Source: Erwinia_E haradaeae_B
GTDB taxonomy: Bacteria > Pseudomonadota > Gammaproteobacteria > Enterobacterales > Enterobacteriaceae
Length of the DNA: 64,000 bases
Reading direction: 5' to 3'
Assembly (NCBI RefSeq): GCF_900698985.1
Contig: NZ_LR217730.1
Coordinates: 186,001 to 250,000, forward strand
The position numbers were made by a program, and so were the translations under genes. Of the stretch, positions 29,024-39,159 are shown in pieces (positions within the stretch are counted from its first letter, which is position 1; every line of letters starts with the position of its first letter). The notes under the pieces are model-generated. The model made no database searches. It was not told where the DNA came from and worked only from the letters and a program-made list of their open reading frames with translations.

Positions 29024-32002
29024 ATGAAAAGAATGCTGATAAACGCCACGCAGCAAGAAGAGTTGCGTGTTGCACTTGTCGATGGACAGTGCCTATATGA
29101 TCTAGATATTGAGACCCCAGGGTATGAACAAAAAAAGGCTAATATCTATAAAGGTAAGATTACTCGTGTTGAACCTAGCCTGGAGGCTGCATTTGTTGAT
29201 TATGGGGCAGATAAACACGGTTTTTTATCTCTTAAGGAGATTTCTTGTGAATATTTTTTAGAAAACGATAATATCCGCGGTCGTCCTAATATCAAAGATG
29301 TATTACGTGAAGGACAAGAAGTTATTGTTCAAATTGATAAAGAAGAACGTGGTAATAAAGGAGCAGCCCTTACTACTTTTATTAGTTTAGCCGGAACATA
29401 TTTAGTATTAATGCCTAACAATCCTCGTGCTGGTGGTATTTCTCGACGTATTGAAGGTGATGATAGAATCGAGCTGAAGGCTACTTTATCTTTACTGAAG
29501 CTTCCAGATGGTATGGGTTTAATTGCACGTACTGCTGGGGTTGGTAAATCTGTTGAAGCATTACAATGGGATCTAGGTTTTCGGATTAAACATTGGGAAG
29601 CAATTAAGAAGATAGCAAGTAGTCGACCAGCACCATTTTTAATTCACCAGGAAAGCAATGTTATTGTACGTGCTTTCCGTGATTATTTACGACAAGATAT
29701 CGGTGAAATTTTAATAGACAACCCTCAGGTATTAGATTTAGCTCGTCAGCATATCGCGGCACTTGGTCGCCCAGATTTTACTAGCAAAATTAAATTATAT
29801 ACAGGTGAAATTCCATTATTTAGTCACTACCAAATTGAGTCACAGATTGAATCAGCTTTTCAGCGTGAAGTTCGTCTACCATCTGGTGGCTCGATTGTTA
29901 TTGATAGCACTGAAGCGCTTACTGCCATAGATATCAATTCTGCTCGGGCAACTCGAGGTATTGATATTGAGGAAACGGCATTTAATACAAACCTAGAAGC
30001 AGCAAATGAGATTGCTCGTCAGCTACGGCTACGTGATCTAGGGGGTCTAATTGTAATCGATTTTATTGATATGGGGCCAGTACGTCACCAAAGGGCTGTA
30101 GAACATCGACTTCGCGAAGAGGTTCGACAAGATCGCGCTCGTATTCAAATTAGTCATATTTCACGTTTTGGGTTATTAGAAATGTCACGTCAGCGTCTGA
30201 GTTCGTCACTTGGTGAATCCAGCCATCACGTATGTCCTCGTTGTAGCGGTACAGGGACTATTCGTGATAATGAGTCATTGTCATTATCTATTTTAAGATT
30301 AATAGAAGAGGAAGTATTAAAAGAAAATACAAAAGAAGTGCACGCTATTGTTCCAGTGCAAGTTGCTTCATATTTATTGAATGAAAAACGTGATGCTGTC
30401 AGCGCTATTGAAAAGCGTCCCGGTGGTGTACGTGCAATTATTGTTCCAAATGATAATATGCAGACCCCTCACTATTCTGTGTTGCGTGTACGTAGCGGAG
30501 AAGAAACGCAAACTTTGAGTTATCATCTTTCAAAATTACATCAAGATGAGATGGGGGTTCTTATAGATCCTACGCAGATCGAGCGCAAGCGTCCAGAGAC
30601 GCCAGCCATTACTACTGTTGTCATTCCAGGTTCCTCACTGACATCACATAGACTCGATAATTCAATGAGAGAATCTAATATTTCTGTTGAAACATCTGAA
30701 TATTCTTTAATAAAGCAACCGAGCTTAGTGAGTCGTCTTATAACAGAATGTAAAAATTTATTTTGTTCAACAGAGCGACTTAATAAACAATCAGAAGATA
30801 CTGTGACCTCTGAAAAAATCATCAAACCATCTTCGCTTGCCACTAGTCTTCAACAGGATCCTGGTCAAAATTATGATTTTGTTGATCATTCTGATAAGAA
30901 CATTAATTCTAATAATCATCGATGTAATAATCGTAATTACAGTTTAAATCGAAATGAACGTGATATTCGGGATACTCGCAGCGATCATCGCAATCGTCGT
31001 CATATGCATCCGATGTCTCATCATAATAAGCCAATTTCTTCAGAAGAGTCTGAAATCAGAGTACAAAGTCAATCGCGACAATTTCGTTATCGTCGTCGTT
31101 CAGATTCTAAACAGTTAGAGCATGCTTTAATGGAGCGACATGAGCAACGAGCTGAGCCGATCATCCCAGTGACTAATAAGATAGAAAAACAGACTCATGG
31201 TTCCTCAGGGTTATTAAGTCATCATGCCTTATATGAACTAGAAAAAACAAAAAAGGATTCTAAAAGTCCTGATGGGATAATGGATACCATTAGTCAATCA
31301 AAAGAAACTAACTTATCTGCAATAGTTCCTATCTTAGAACCTAACAAAACTGCATTGGATTTATCTGAAAATGATACTAGAGGTAATTGCACTGCCGTGC
31401 GTCGACCACGTAAATCGACGCGCAATTCGCGTTCTAGTGGTTCTCGTCGTCGTCGTTACTCGGATGAATATGATGGAAGACATTCATCAATGCCTTTAAT
31501 GCATGCCATGGCATCACCTGAGCTGGCATTAGGTAAGATTTGGATTTTACATCCAACTATACCACTTAAAAGTTGTAAATTAAACCATCGCAATATACCT
31601 TCTAGTACCGTGGTAGCAAGCAATGCGCAAAGTAAGTTAGTATGCGAAGGTAAATTTGACTCTACTTCAACAAACAAAGATGCTGAAGGTGCCTTAGAAA
31701 ATAATAACAATGGTTTTGCTGTGGTATCTCCATTAGATATAAGCCATGATGTTACAATAACTTCAACAATTGAACCAAGAAGTATGATAAATAACGCTGT
31801 ACATTATCCATCTGTTAGTAGTAATTCGATTAGTACTTTAACTCAGAAAAAAAATACTTTTAACGACTGTGCTCCAAATCAAGATCAGAATAACATTATT
31901 CATCAGTCTAATATTTTGATAGCACCTGGTCGTTATATAAATCACTCTTATGCGCCAGTAACAAAAATTGCTATTACACAAGATTCAATATCAGATGATT
32001 GA
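29024..32002 (+). CDS. rne: Ribonuclease E
   Basis: Endonuclease for mRNA decay and for rRNA and tRNA processing, and degradosome scaffold. 992 residues against 1061 in E. coli. The N-terminal catalytic half is nearly identical: S1 domain, DNase I-like domain with the metal-binding Asp residues (AIDINSA, VIDFIDM), and zinc link CPRC at 404-407. The C-terminal half keeps an amphipathic membrane-binding segment (near 565, SLVSRLITECKNLF), an arginine-rich RNA-binding stretch (about 790-812) and the enolase-site-like MPLMHAMASPELALGKIWI. It ends soon after a segment like E. coli NHATAPMTR, so the PNPase-binding tail is missing. Two adjacent ATGs (29021, 29024); the second matches E. coli MKRMLINATQQEE. 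Confidence 0.97.
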   Translation: MKRMLINATQQEELRVALVDGQCLYDLDIETPGYEQKKANIYKGKITRVEPSLEAAFVDYGADKHGFLSLKEISCEYFLENDNIRGRPNIKDVLREGQEVIVQIDKEERGNKGAALTTFISLAGTYLVLMPNNPRAGGISRRIEGDDRIELKATLSLLKLPDGMGLIARTAGVGKSVEALQWDLGFRIKHWEAIKKIASSRPAPFLIHQESNVIVRAFRDYLRQDIGEILIDNPQVLDLARQHIAALGRPDFTSKIKLYTGEIPLFSHYQIESQIESAFQREVRLPSGGSIVIDSTEALTAIDINSARATRGIDIEETAFNTNLEAANEIARQLRLRDLGGLIVIDFIDMGPVRHQRAVEHRLREEVRQDRARIQISHISRFGLLEMSRQRLSSSLGESSHHVCPRCSGTGTIRDNESLSLSILRLIEEEVLKENTKEVHAIVPVQVASYLLNEKRDAVSAIEKRPGGVRAIIVPNDNMQTPHYSVLRVRSGEETQTLSYHLSKLHQDEMGVLIDPTQIERKRPETPAITTVVIPGSSLTSHRLDNSMRESNISVETSEYSLIKQPSLVSRLITECKNLFCSTERLNKQSEDTVTSEKIIKPSSLATSLQQDPGQNYDFVDHSDKNINSNNHRCNNRNYSLNRNERDIRDTRSDHRNRRHMHPMSHHNKPISSEESEIRVQSQSRQFRYRRRSDSKQLEHALMERHEQRAEPIIPVTNKIEKQTHGSSGLLSHHALYELEKTKKDSKSPDGIMDTISQSKETNLSAIVPILEPNKTALDLSENDTRGNCTAVRRPRKSTRNSRSSGSRRRRYSDEYDGRHSSMPLMHAMASPELALGKIWILHPTIPLKSCKLNHRNIPSSTVVASNAQSKLVCEGKFDSTSTNKDAEGALENNNNGFAVVSPLDISHDVTITSTIEPRSMINNAVHYPSVSSNSISTLTQKKNTFNDCAPNQDQNNIIHQSNILIAPGRYINHSYAPVTKIAITQDSISDD

Positions 32003-32261
32003 ATATCACTACGCTTTGATCGTAATAAAATAGATATAGATTACAATCCTATAAATAAAAACGTGTAGTAGATTTAGAGTGCAATTCAATTATCAGTAAA
32101 GGGTGTGAGATAATAATTTGTAGGGGTTTAGTCACTGTGATTTTAAAATTTTATTTTAGAGAAATACTCCGTTAATATTATGTAAATCTTAATAAAAATG
32201 AAATAAATTTTACTTATAAAGTAATTTTTTATATGAATAGTATTTTAGATTTTGTTTATCT

Positions 32262-32297
32262 ATAATAACACATATGTTATTACATATGTGTTATTAT
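32262..32297 (+). terminator. 16-bp perfect hairpin downstream of rne
   Basis: ATAATAACACATATGT (32262-32277) and its exact complement (32282-32297) around TATT, 260 bases after the rne stop. The following sequence is T-rich but broken (CTATATTTATTTTATG). Probable 3' end or stabiliser of the rne mRNA. Confidence 0.5.
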
Positions 32298-33780
32298 CTA
32301 TATTTATTTTATGTAGTAATAAAATAAATTATCAATTTTATTGGAATGTTAATGATGATTTTTATCATAATAGATCAGAGGGCACAAGTATCTATTACTG
32401 AAAAAACTCTACAAAAATAAATTTACTGTATGCTATAAAATGGTAATATATCTTTTTTTTCAATACATCTCGTATGCTTTTTATTGTTTTTAGAAACTAA
32501 AATAGTTTTATATAATATCATTTACGAGAATATATTATATAATATACAATAATAAATTAGATAATATATTTGCATATTTTGATTTGCAGAAGTTTTTATT
32601 TTAGTAAGGTGGGCAAGATAAATTCTTAAATAATAAAAAATATTATATTTGATGTTGTATAAATTTAATGTTATCGATAGTTTTTGATAGTAAGTTAGTA
32701 ATAGTGATATATACCGAATATCTAAGAACATCAGGTTATTACTATGATAGTAATATAAAAATATTATTAGTACTTTATTTATATAATATATATGGAGATA
32801 TATGTTACAAACTAAAGAACTATATATATGATTTTATCATACTATATGATAAGGTATGATTTTTAAGGAAAATAAATAGATTATATATAGTAAGATGTTG
32901 TTAATTTCTGCAGTAGATTATTCAATAAGCTGTTATTTGTGTCATTTTAATCTGAGTATTTTTTTATATTTTTTTTATTTTAATGTATATTTTGATAAAT
33001 TTATTAAGTATAAAAGGTTTTTATCGGATCCGGGTATAAAATAATAAAATCCAGCAGAAACAAAATACAGGAAGTTAAAGATTTTATCTGTTATTCTAAT
33101 TCAGAATGAAATTTTTTGATTTTTTTAAAAAATTTTCCACTGTATATGCTGTGAATGCATATGTACTGTATATTAATAAATAATGGAACTTTTATTAAGA
33201 TTATATTTTGGATACGTCATCAAATATTTCCTTGAAAGACTTTAGTAATAGATGTTAGTGCATATAAGCAGTAAAAATTATTTTAATATCTTAATTAACA
33301 TATTAATGGAGTCCGTTAGTATTAGGTTAAAAAGAAAATATTAAAGTAATCTTTAAACTTATAATCTAATGATTCTTTATATAGATAATAAAATTTTTAG
33401 TAATATGTGACTGATGCATTGAGATTATTTATCTAGTATTATTGATTTTATTGTGTGTGCTTGTTTGATATATAGAATATGGTAGACAACTCACTGCATC
33501 ATGCCGATATGAGGTTGAGACTGTATATTTTTTTTGATTATCATATTTTCTATAATATCTAAAGTTGTTGGCAGTATTATAAAATACGATATAATAGTGA
33601 CTATTAAAGTATAAATTAAATTATTGAGACAATGAAGCTTATTAGTTTTTAAAATGGCTTAGCATCTTTACTACGAATAGAGATTTTAATTATTATCACT
33701 GATTTCTTGAATATAAACCTTTATAAGGCACAGTTATTAACATTGAATAATATTAATATATGAGTATGTAATTTTATAAG

Positions 33781-33817
33781 AGTAATTATGATTAACCAGA
33801 AGTTAATCATAATTATT
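33781..33817 (+). promoter_or_regulatory. Hairpin in gapA leader
   Basis: TAATTATGATTAAC (33783-33796) and GTTAATCATAATTA (33802-33815) pair perfectly around CAGAA, and the stem extends by a G-U and an A-T pair to 16 bp. It ends 54 bases before the gapA ATG. It could be an RNA leader element or an operator. Confidence 0.5.
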
Positions 33818-33871
33818 AATATTTTAATTAAAATCCTAATATGAATAAAAATAATACGTTTGGTGATATAT

Positions 33872-34870
33872 ATGACTATTAAAGTTGGCATTAATGGTTT
33901 TGGGCGCATTGGTCGAGTGATTTTTCGTGCTGCTGCGAATCGACCTGATATAGAAATTGTAGCTATCAATGATTTATTAAATGCAGAGTATATGGCTTAC
34001 ATGCTCCAGTATGATTCAACTCATGGACGATTTCATGGGGAAATTAAAGTTAACGCTGATGGTAATCTTGTTGTTAACGATAAAATTATTTTTGTTAGTG
34101 CTGAGAGAAATCCTGTTAATTTACCATGGGCAGAAGTACATGCTTCGGTTATAGTTGAATCTAGCGGTCATTTTTTAACAGATAAAGCTGCGCGTTCACA
34201 TATTACTGCCGGTGCAAAGAAAGTTGTCTTAACCGGACCATCTAAAGATTCCACTCCGATGTTTGTAATGGGAGTTAATCATCAGTCTTATCAAGGACAG
34301 GATATTATTTCTAATGCATCTTGTACAACTAATTGTCTAGCTCCATTAGCCAAAGTGATTAATGACCACTTTGGTATTGTGGAGGCGCTCATGACAACTA
34401 TTCATGCTACTACAGCAACTCAGAAAACTGTTGATGGTGTGTCTTCTAAAGATTGGAGAAGTGGTCGAGGTGCAATACAGAATATTATACCTGCCGCAAC
34501 TGGTGCGGCAAAAGCAGTAGGTCAGGTTATTCCTGAGCTTTGTGGCAAGATTACAGGTATGTCATTTCGTGTTGCAACCCCTAACGTTTCTGTAGTGGAC
34601 TTAACTGCTCGTTTAGAAAAACCTGCTTCTTATGAAGAAATATGTAAAACGATAAAAGCAGCATCTGAAGGTGAGATGAAAGGAATTATTGGTTTTACTT
34701 CAGATCAGGTAGTCTCTACTGATTTTAATGGTGAAACCATGACTTCTATTTTTGATTCTTGCGCGGGTATGTCGCTTAATGATAATTTTGTTAAGTTAAT
34801 ATCTTGGTATGATAACGAAACAGGATATTCCAGTAAAGTGCTTGACTTGATTAGTCATATTATGAAATGA
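33872..34870 (+). CDS. gapA: Glyceraldehyde-3-phosphate dehydrogenase
   Basis: Glycolytic enzyme: glyceraldehyde-3-phosphate plus NAD and phosphate gives 1,3-bisphosphoglycerate. 332 residues against 331 in E. coli. The N-terminal NAD-binding fold has KVGINGFGRIGR. The catalytic Cys is in SNASCTTNCLAP and the catalytic His in TTIHATTATQK; the end is WYDNETGYSSKVLDLISHIMK. ATG 33872 (MTIKVGING) is chosen because the match begins there and GGTGA stands 5 bases upstream; the in-frame TTG 33860 would add four unsupported residues. It stands alone, as in E. coli. A long hairpin lies in its leader. Confidence 0.98.
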   Translation: MTIKVGINGFGRIGRVIFRAAANRPDIEIVAINDLLNAEYMAYMLQYDSTHGRFHGEIKVNADGNLVVNDKIIFVSAERNPVNLPWAEVHASVIVESSGHFLTDKAARSHITAGAKKVVLTGPSKDSTPMFVMGVNHQSYQGQDIISNASCTTNCLAPLAKVINDHFGIVEALMTTIHATTATQKTVDGVSSKDWRSGRGAIQNIIPAATGAAKAVGQVIPELCGKITGMSFRVATPNVSVVDLTARLEKPASYEEICKTIKAASEGEMKGIIGFTSDQVVSTDFNGETMTSIFDSCAGMSLNDNFVKLISWYDNETGYSSKVLDLISHIMK

Positions 34871-35466
34871 AGAAGATTCGTAACTATTGGATATTAATAG
34901 CTGATCATATAGTAATATGTTATAAAGAATTAGTAGAAAAACTTTTAGGATAGAAGATATATCTACTTTACGATCAGCTTCGTATATTCTTAACATATAT
35001 TTCATATAAAGTATATGTAGTAAGTTTTTATAAAAAATGCTCAAGCAGTATATAATTTTTCTCGAAATACAATTCTTTTATGCTGAATAAAAAAGATGGA
35101 GTAAACTTAACTAATCAAGTCTCTTAAGTATAAAAAATCTAGGTACATTTTATTATGTCCAGTCTTTCAATAAAGCTTAATTTATTTTTTTATAATATTA
35201 AATATTTGAAAAAATCTAAGATTCTCAGATTAACATATAAAGATATATAGTTTACTATATTCTCAGTTATTTTAAATTATCAATAATAATTGAGTTTTTT
35301 TGTTACTAGATTCCTAATTATTGGCATTATATTACTATTTATTACTATTATATATAAACTTGAAAGGTGTAGCTATGCAGTAAGATAGGGGATGAATAGT
35401 TTAAGTAGTACTTAGTTAATAATTACATTTTTTATTTCATTATGCGATTTCTGGTATTAGATACCT
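34871..35466. other. gapA-dnaB spacer
   Basis: 596 bases of AT-rich DNA. No gene, clear terminator or hairpin seen. A dnaB promoter is expected near 35350-35440 but I could not pick one. Confidence 0.6.
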
Positions 35467-36885
35467 ATGAAAGATAAAAAAACTACCAATAAATCCTATA
35501 TAAACTATGAACGATATGATCATCAGATAGAAGGATTAAAGTTGCCTCCGCGTTCTATAGAAGCAGAACAATCAGTACTAGGTGGCTTAATGCTAGATAA
35601 TAATCGCTGGGAACATATTGCAGACCGTGTGTTTGTTAAAGATTTTTTTAGCCGACCTCATCGGATGATCTTTTTAGCAATGCAAGATTTATTAAATCAA
35701 GAAAAACCAATTGATTTAATTACTCTTTCTGAATTGATGGAGACACAGGGAAAATTAAATATAGTGGGTGGCTTTGCCTATTTAGCAGAATTATCAAAAA
35801 ATACACCCAGTACGGCTAATATTAACGCGTATGCAGATATAGTGCATGAACGTGCAGTGGTGCGAGAGATGATTGCTGCGGCACAGGAGATTGCTGATTC
35901 TGGATATAATCCACAGGGTCGTAGCAGTGAAGATCTTCTTGATCTTGCTGAATCACGTATATTTCAAATTGCAGAACATCGGGCAAATCAGGATTCAGGA
36001 CCTAGAGGTATTGATCAAATTCTCGAAGGCACCATGGCGCGTATTGAATCTTTATATCAGAATCCGAATGATGGTATCACTGGAGTAGATACTGGATACC
36101 AGGACCTTAATAAAAAAACTGCAGGTTTTCAGCGATCTGATCTTATTATCATAGCTGCCCGTCCTTCAATGGGAAAGACTACTTTTGCAATGAACCTATG
36201 TGAAAATGTAGCTATGTTACAGGATAAACCAGTATTAATTTTTAGTCTTGAGATGCCCGGTGAGCAAATTATGATAAGAATGCTGGCATCTTTATCACGT
36301 GTTGATCAGGCTCGTATTCGTACTGGACAGCTCGATGATGATGATTGGGCGCGAATTTCCAGTACAATGGGGATTCTTTTAAAGAAAAAAAATATGTTTA
36401 TTGATGATTCTTCTGGTTTAACCCCTACAGAAGTGCGTTCACGTGCGCGTCGCATATTTCGAGAGCATGGTGGGCTGAACTTAATAATGATCGACTATTT
36501 ACAATTGATGCGTGTCCCTTCTCTATCCGATAATCGTACTTTAGAAATTGCCGAGATTTCTCGCTCACTTAAAGCGTTAGCGAAAGAGCTTAAAGTACCT
36601 GTGATAGCACTTTCTCAGCTTAATCGCTCTTTAGAGCAGCGGGCTGATAAAAGACCAATTAATTCTGATTTACGTGAGTCTGGTGCTATTGAGCAAGATG
36701 CTGATGTGATTATGTTTATCTATCGAGATGAAGTCTATCATGAGCAGAGCGCTCTTAAAGGTGTTGCAGAAATTATTTTTGGTAAACAGCGTAATGGTCC
36801 AATTGGTACTATCAGATTAACCTTTAATGGTCAGTGGTCGCGTTTTGATAATTACGCTTGGCCGCAGACATATGACGATACATAA
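35467..36885 (+). CDS. dnaB: Replicative DNA helicase DnaB
   Basis: Hexameric 5'-3' helicase at the fork, which works with DnaG and the DnaX clamp loader. 472 residues against 471 in E. coli. The N-terminal domain has PPRSIEAEQSVLGGLMLDN; a linker follows; the RecA-like domain has Walker A ARPSMGKTTFAMN, Walker B LIMIDYLQLMR, and the arginine-finger region GKQRNGPIGTIRLTFNGQ. The match begins at about residue 23 (EGLKLPPRS), as the first 20 residues are variable in the family. ATG 35467 is the only near start, with no clear ribosome binding site. alr, next to dnaB in E. coli, is not seen. Confidence 0.98.
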   Translation: MKDKKTTNKSYINYERYDHQIEGLKLPPRSIEAEQSVLGGLMLDNNRWEHIADRVFVKDFFSRPHRMIFLAMQDLLNQEKPIDLITLSELMETQGKLNIVGGFAYLAELSKNTPSTANINAYADIVHERAVVREMIAAAQEIADSGYNPQGRSSEDLLDLAESRIFQIAEHRANQDSGPRGIDQILEGTMARIESLYQNPNDGITGVDTGYQDLNKKTAGFQRSDLIIIAARPSMGKTTFAMNLCENVAMLQDKPVLIFSLEMPGEQIMIRMLASLSRVDQARIRTGQLDDDDWARISSTMGILLKKKNMFIDDSSGLTPTEVRSRARRIFREHGGLNLIMIDYLQLMRVPSLSDNRTLEIAEISRSLKALAKELKVPVIALSQLNRSLEQRADKRPINSDLRESGAIEQDADVIMFIYRDEVYHEQSALKGVAEIIFGKQRNGPIGTIRLTFNGQWSRFDNYAWPQTYDDT

Positions 36886-38070
36886 ATTTTATTTTAGTTA
36901 TTATATATTGTGATTGTTTCATTCATTGTGCATCATGATGGAAATATATTACATAAAAATATTTTTATATTATTTGGTAGGATTGGATATTAGAATTTTA
37001 TAATCAAAAATATACATGTATAGATAGTTCATTAGTATGTCTAACTTTATATATTATATAATACGGGTTTTCTACTTTTACTTTTATAATGAAAATATTA
37101 TGCGATTTAAGTTATATTGAAGTGCATGCATTTAAGTAAGATGGTAGGATTACGTGTTGACACTTTATATTTTATATTATGTATAAATATCTTCTATATT
37201 ATAATGATATAATAGTCATATATAACATATATTATTTTTAATAAAGTGTTTTATTTGTTATAATAGGAATTGTTTTCTAAAAAAATATTAATTTAATTAA
37301 ATGATTCTTGTTATGTAAAGTGTATATTTTTTATTAAGTATATAGTTAGATTTGTTTGTATTACATAACATAAGTTATGACATTGTGTATAATATCTATA
37401 AGATATACAGGTATATTTCTAAATCAGTGATGATGATTTATTTATATTATCTTTTTATAAAACATTCCTATAAAAAAATAACTACTTATATTAAAAGGAT
37501 TTAATTAAATTTTTACGGTTTTATATATATTTTTTCATAAAAAAATAACTAAAAGTAGTTATTTGTACAGATATTTTATGTATGCTAATATAAACGCATT
37601 GATATTGATCATAAAGTCTTTAAGATTATCTAAATATATAAGTGTAATATTCAACATTAGTGGAAAAAAATAATTATAAAACTAAAGATTTAAAATTTAT
37701 TTTTATAATAAATGAGGTGTTAAGATACAGGCATTTGGCAATATATATAGTTTTTATGTCTAGTAATTTTATATAGATACGAATGTCTTAAAAAATTATA
37801 ATAGTACATTATTATATCTTTGTAAATTCAATTTACTAGGTTATGAAGCATTTTTTAATTATATGGATTATTTTTAAAAATATATAATAATTTATTGAAT
37901 ATAGCAGAACACTGCGGTGCTTAATATGTGTTATACCTATAACTCTTCTCATTACTTTAGATTGTAACCTTATGCGTAATATGGTAAGATGTATTTTAAT
38001 TACAAAATTTAATGTGGAAACATTAGTTTATATTTATTATACGTATGTATTTCTATTAGATTTTAATATA
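36886..38070. other. dnaB-nlpD convergent spacer, rpoS lost
   Basis: 1.2 kb. In E. coli rpoS lies downstream of nlpD, which would place it here on the minus strand. No sigma factor sequence is visible in any frame. A hairpin with a T run on the nlpD strand lies at 37539-37564. Confidence 0.6.
37539..37564 (-). terminator. Possible nlpD terminator
   Basis: On the minus strand AAATAACTA and TAGTTATTT form a 9-bp stem around CTTT (37543-37564), running into four more T. It is 507 bases after the nlpD stop and the stem has only two G-C pairs. Confidence 0.4.
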
Positions 38071-39159
38071 TTATGATTTTGGTAAATAAAGTAATGGATT
38101 AATAGATTTTCCTTTATAGCGAATTTCAAAATGTAATCTAACGGAGATTGTTCCACTTTTTCCCATTGTAGAAATTTTTTGACCTAATTGAACTTCTTGA
38201 TTTTCCTTTACAAGGATGTTTGCATTATGCGCATAAGCGCTTAGATAATTATTTTTATGCTTAATAATAATTAAATTACCATAACCACGTAATGCATTTC
38301 CAGTATAAACCACTCTTCCCTGTGCTGCAGCTACTATAGAATGGCCATAATTACCCTCAATATCAATTCCTTTATTTCCTCTTTCAGAATTAGAAAAATA
38401 ATTAATAATTTTGCCATTACTGGGCCAGCACCAATTTTGTATGGGATTGCTTCTATTAAAAATATGATCAATTTTATTTTTACTGATAAGTTTTTTTATC
38501 TTTATTGTTTCAACATCCGCTGGAAATTGATCATTATTATGTATTGAGTAAAATATGCTAGAATGTGTTTTACTTATTTTGTGGATAGATTGTGCAGTGT
38601 GTATTTTATTATTAACAATCAGATCATTAGAAGAGTTATTATTTATTTTACCATGAACCCCTGTTATATTTTGCATAGTAAACAATGAAAGAGTTGACTG
38701 AGAAACTTTTAGTTTTTGACCTACTGTAAGAAGATATGGTTTAGTAATATGGTTGAGTTTTATGAGATTATCGATTGGATTGTCAGAAATCCAAGCAATG
38801 TAAAAGAGTGTATCCCCTTTTTGAACTATATATGTTTTGCGTTTATAGCTATTTTTAGAAGAGTTATCATAAGAATGTAGGTGAAATATAGAGTTATTCT
38901 GTGTAATCAAGTGTTTGATTTTATGTTGTGCTTGAATATTTTCTTCTGGAGATGATGGATCAATGGGCTTAACATGGATCGTGTAATCCATATATATATT
39001 TTTTATCTTTCTAATATAATGTGAATTTGATATTATTTTTTTTGAAATGTGATTATTTATTATGCTCACAGGTGCTTTTGTGTAGTTATTATTAGAGCAA
39101 GATATAATAGAAAAAACTCCTAGTGCGAGAGTCGCGATGCAACGTAGCTTCAAAACCAA
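38071..39159 (-). CDS. nlpD: Murein hydrolase activator NlpD (lipoprotein)
   Basis: Outer-membrane lipoprotein that activates the amidase AmiC to split septal murein. 362 residues against 379 in E. coli. A signal peptide with lipobox IIS-Cys21 is followed by a low-complexity linker rich in Asn, Ser, Ile and Lys, a LysM domain (about 108-152, VQKGDTLFYIAW), a second linker, and a LytM/M23 domain (about 243-362, GNKGIDIEG, NALRGYGNLIIIKH, RLHFEIRYKGKSINPLLYLP). As in other NlpD the LytM domain lacks the full set of zinc ligands, so it should be a non-enzymatic activator. Start is TTG 39159 (or TTG 39153), with GAGGAA upstream. Its presence implies murein and division are kept. Confidence 0.94.
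   Translation of the reverse strand: MVLKLRCIATLALGVFSIISCSNNNYTKAPVSIINNHISKKIISNSHYIRKIKNIYMDYTIHVKPIDPSSPEENIQAQHKIKHLITQNNSIFHLHSYDNSSKNSYKRKTYIVQKGDTLFYIAWISDNPIDNLIKLNHITKPYLLTVGQKLKVSQSTLSLFTMQNITGVHGKINNNSSNDLIVNNKIHTAQSIHKISKTHSSIFYSIHNNDQFPADVETIKIKKLISKNKIDHIFNRSNPIQNWCWPSNGKIINYFSNSERGNKGIDIEGNYGHSIVAAAQGRVVYTGNALRGYGNLIIIKHKNNYLSAYAHNANILVKENQEVQLGQKISTMGKSGTISVRLHFEIRYKGKSINPLLYLPKS

Larger units (their letters stand above)
32003..33871. other. rne-gapA spacer, 1.9 kb
   Basis: It holds a 16-bp perfect hairpin (32262-32297) beyond rne and a 16-bp hairpin (33781-33817) before gapA. The rest is very AT-rich with no recognisable gene. Confidence 0.6.

Noticed and set aside
32522..32859. 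Overlapping open frames on both strands downstream of rne
   Set aside because: Tyr/Ile/Leu-rich products typical of random AT-rich DNA, no ribosome binding site or similarity.
33721..33969. 82-codon minus-strand frame overlapping gapA
   Set aside because: Antisense to the gapA start and leader hairpin; no protein similarity.
34796..35044. 82-codon minus-strand frame overlapping the gapA end
   Set aside because: Antisense shadow with random composition.
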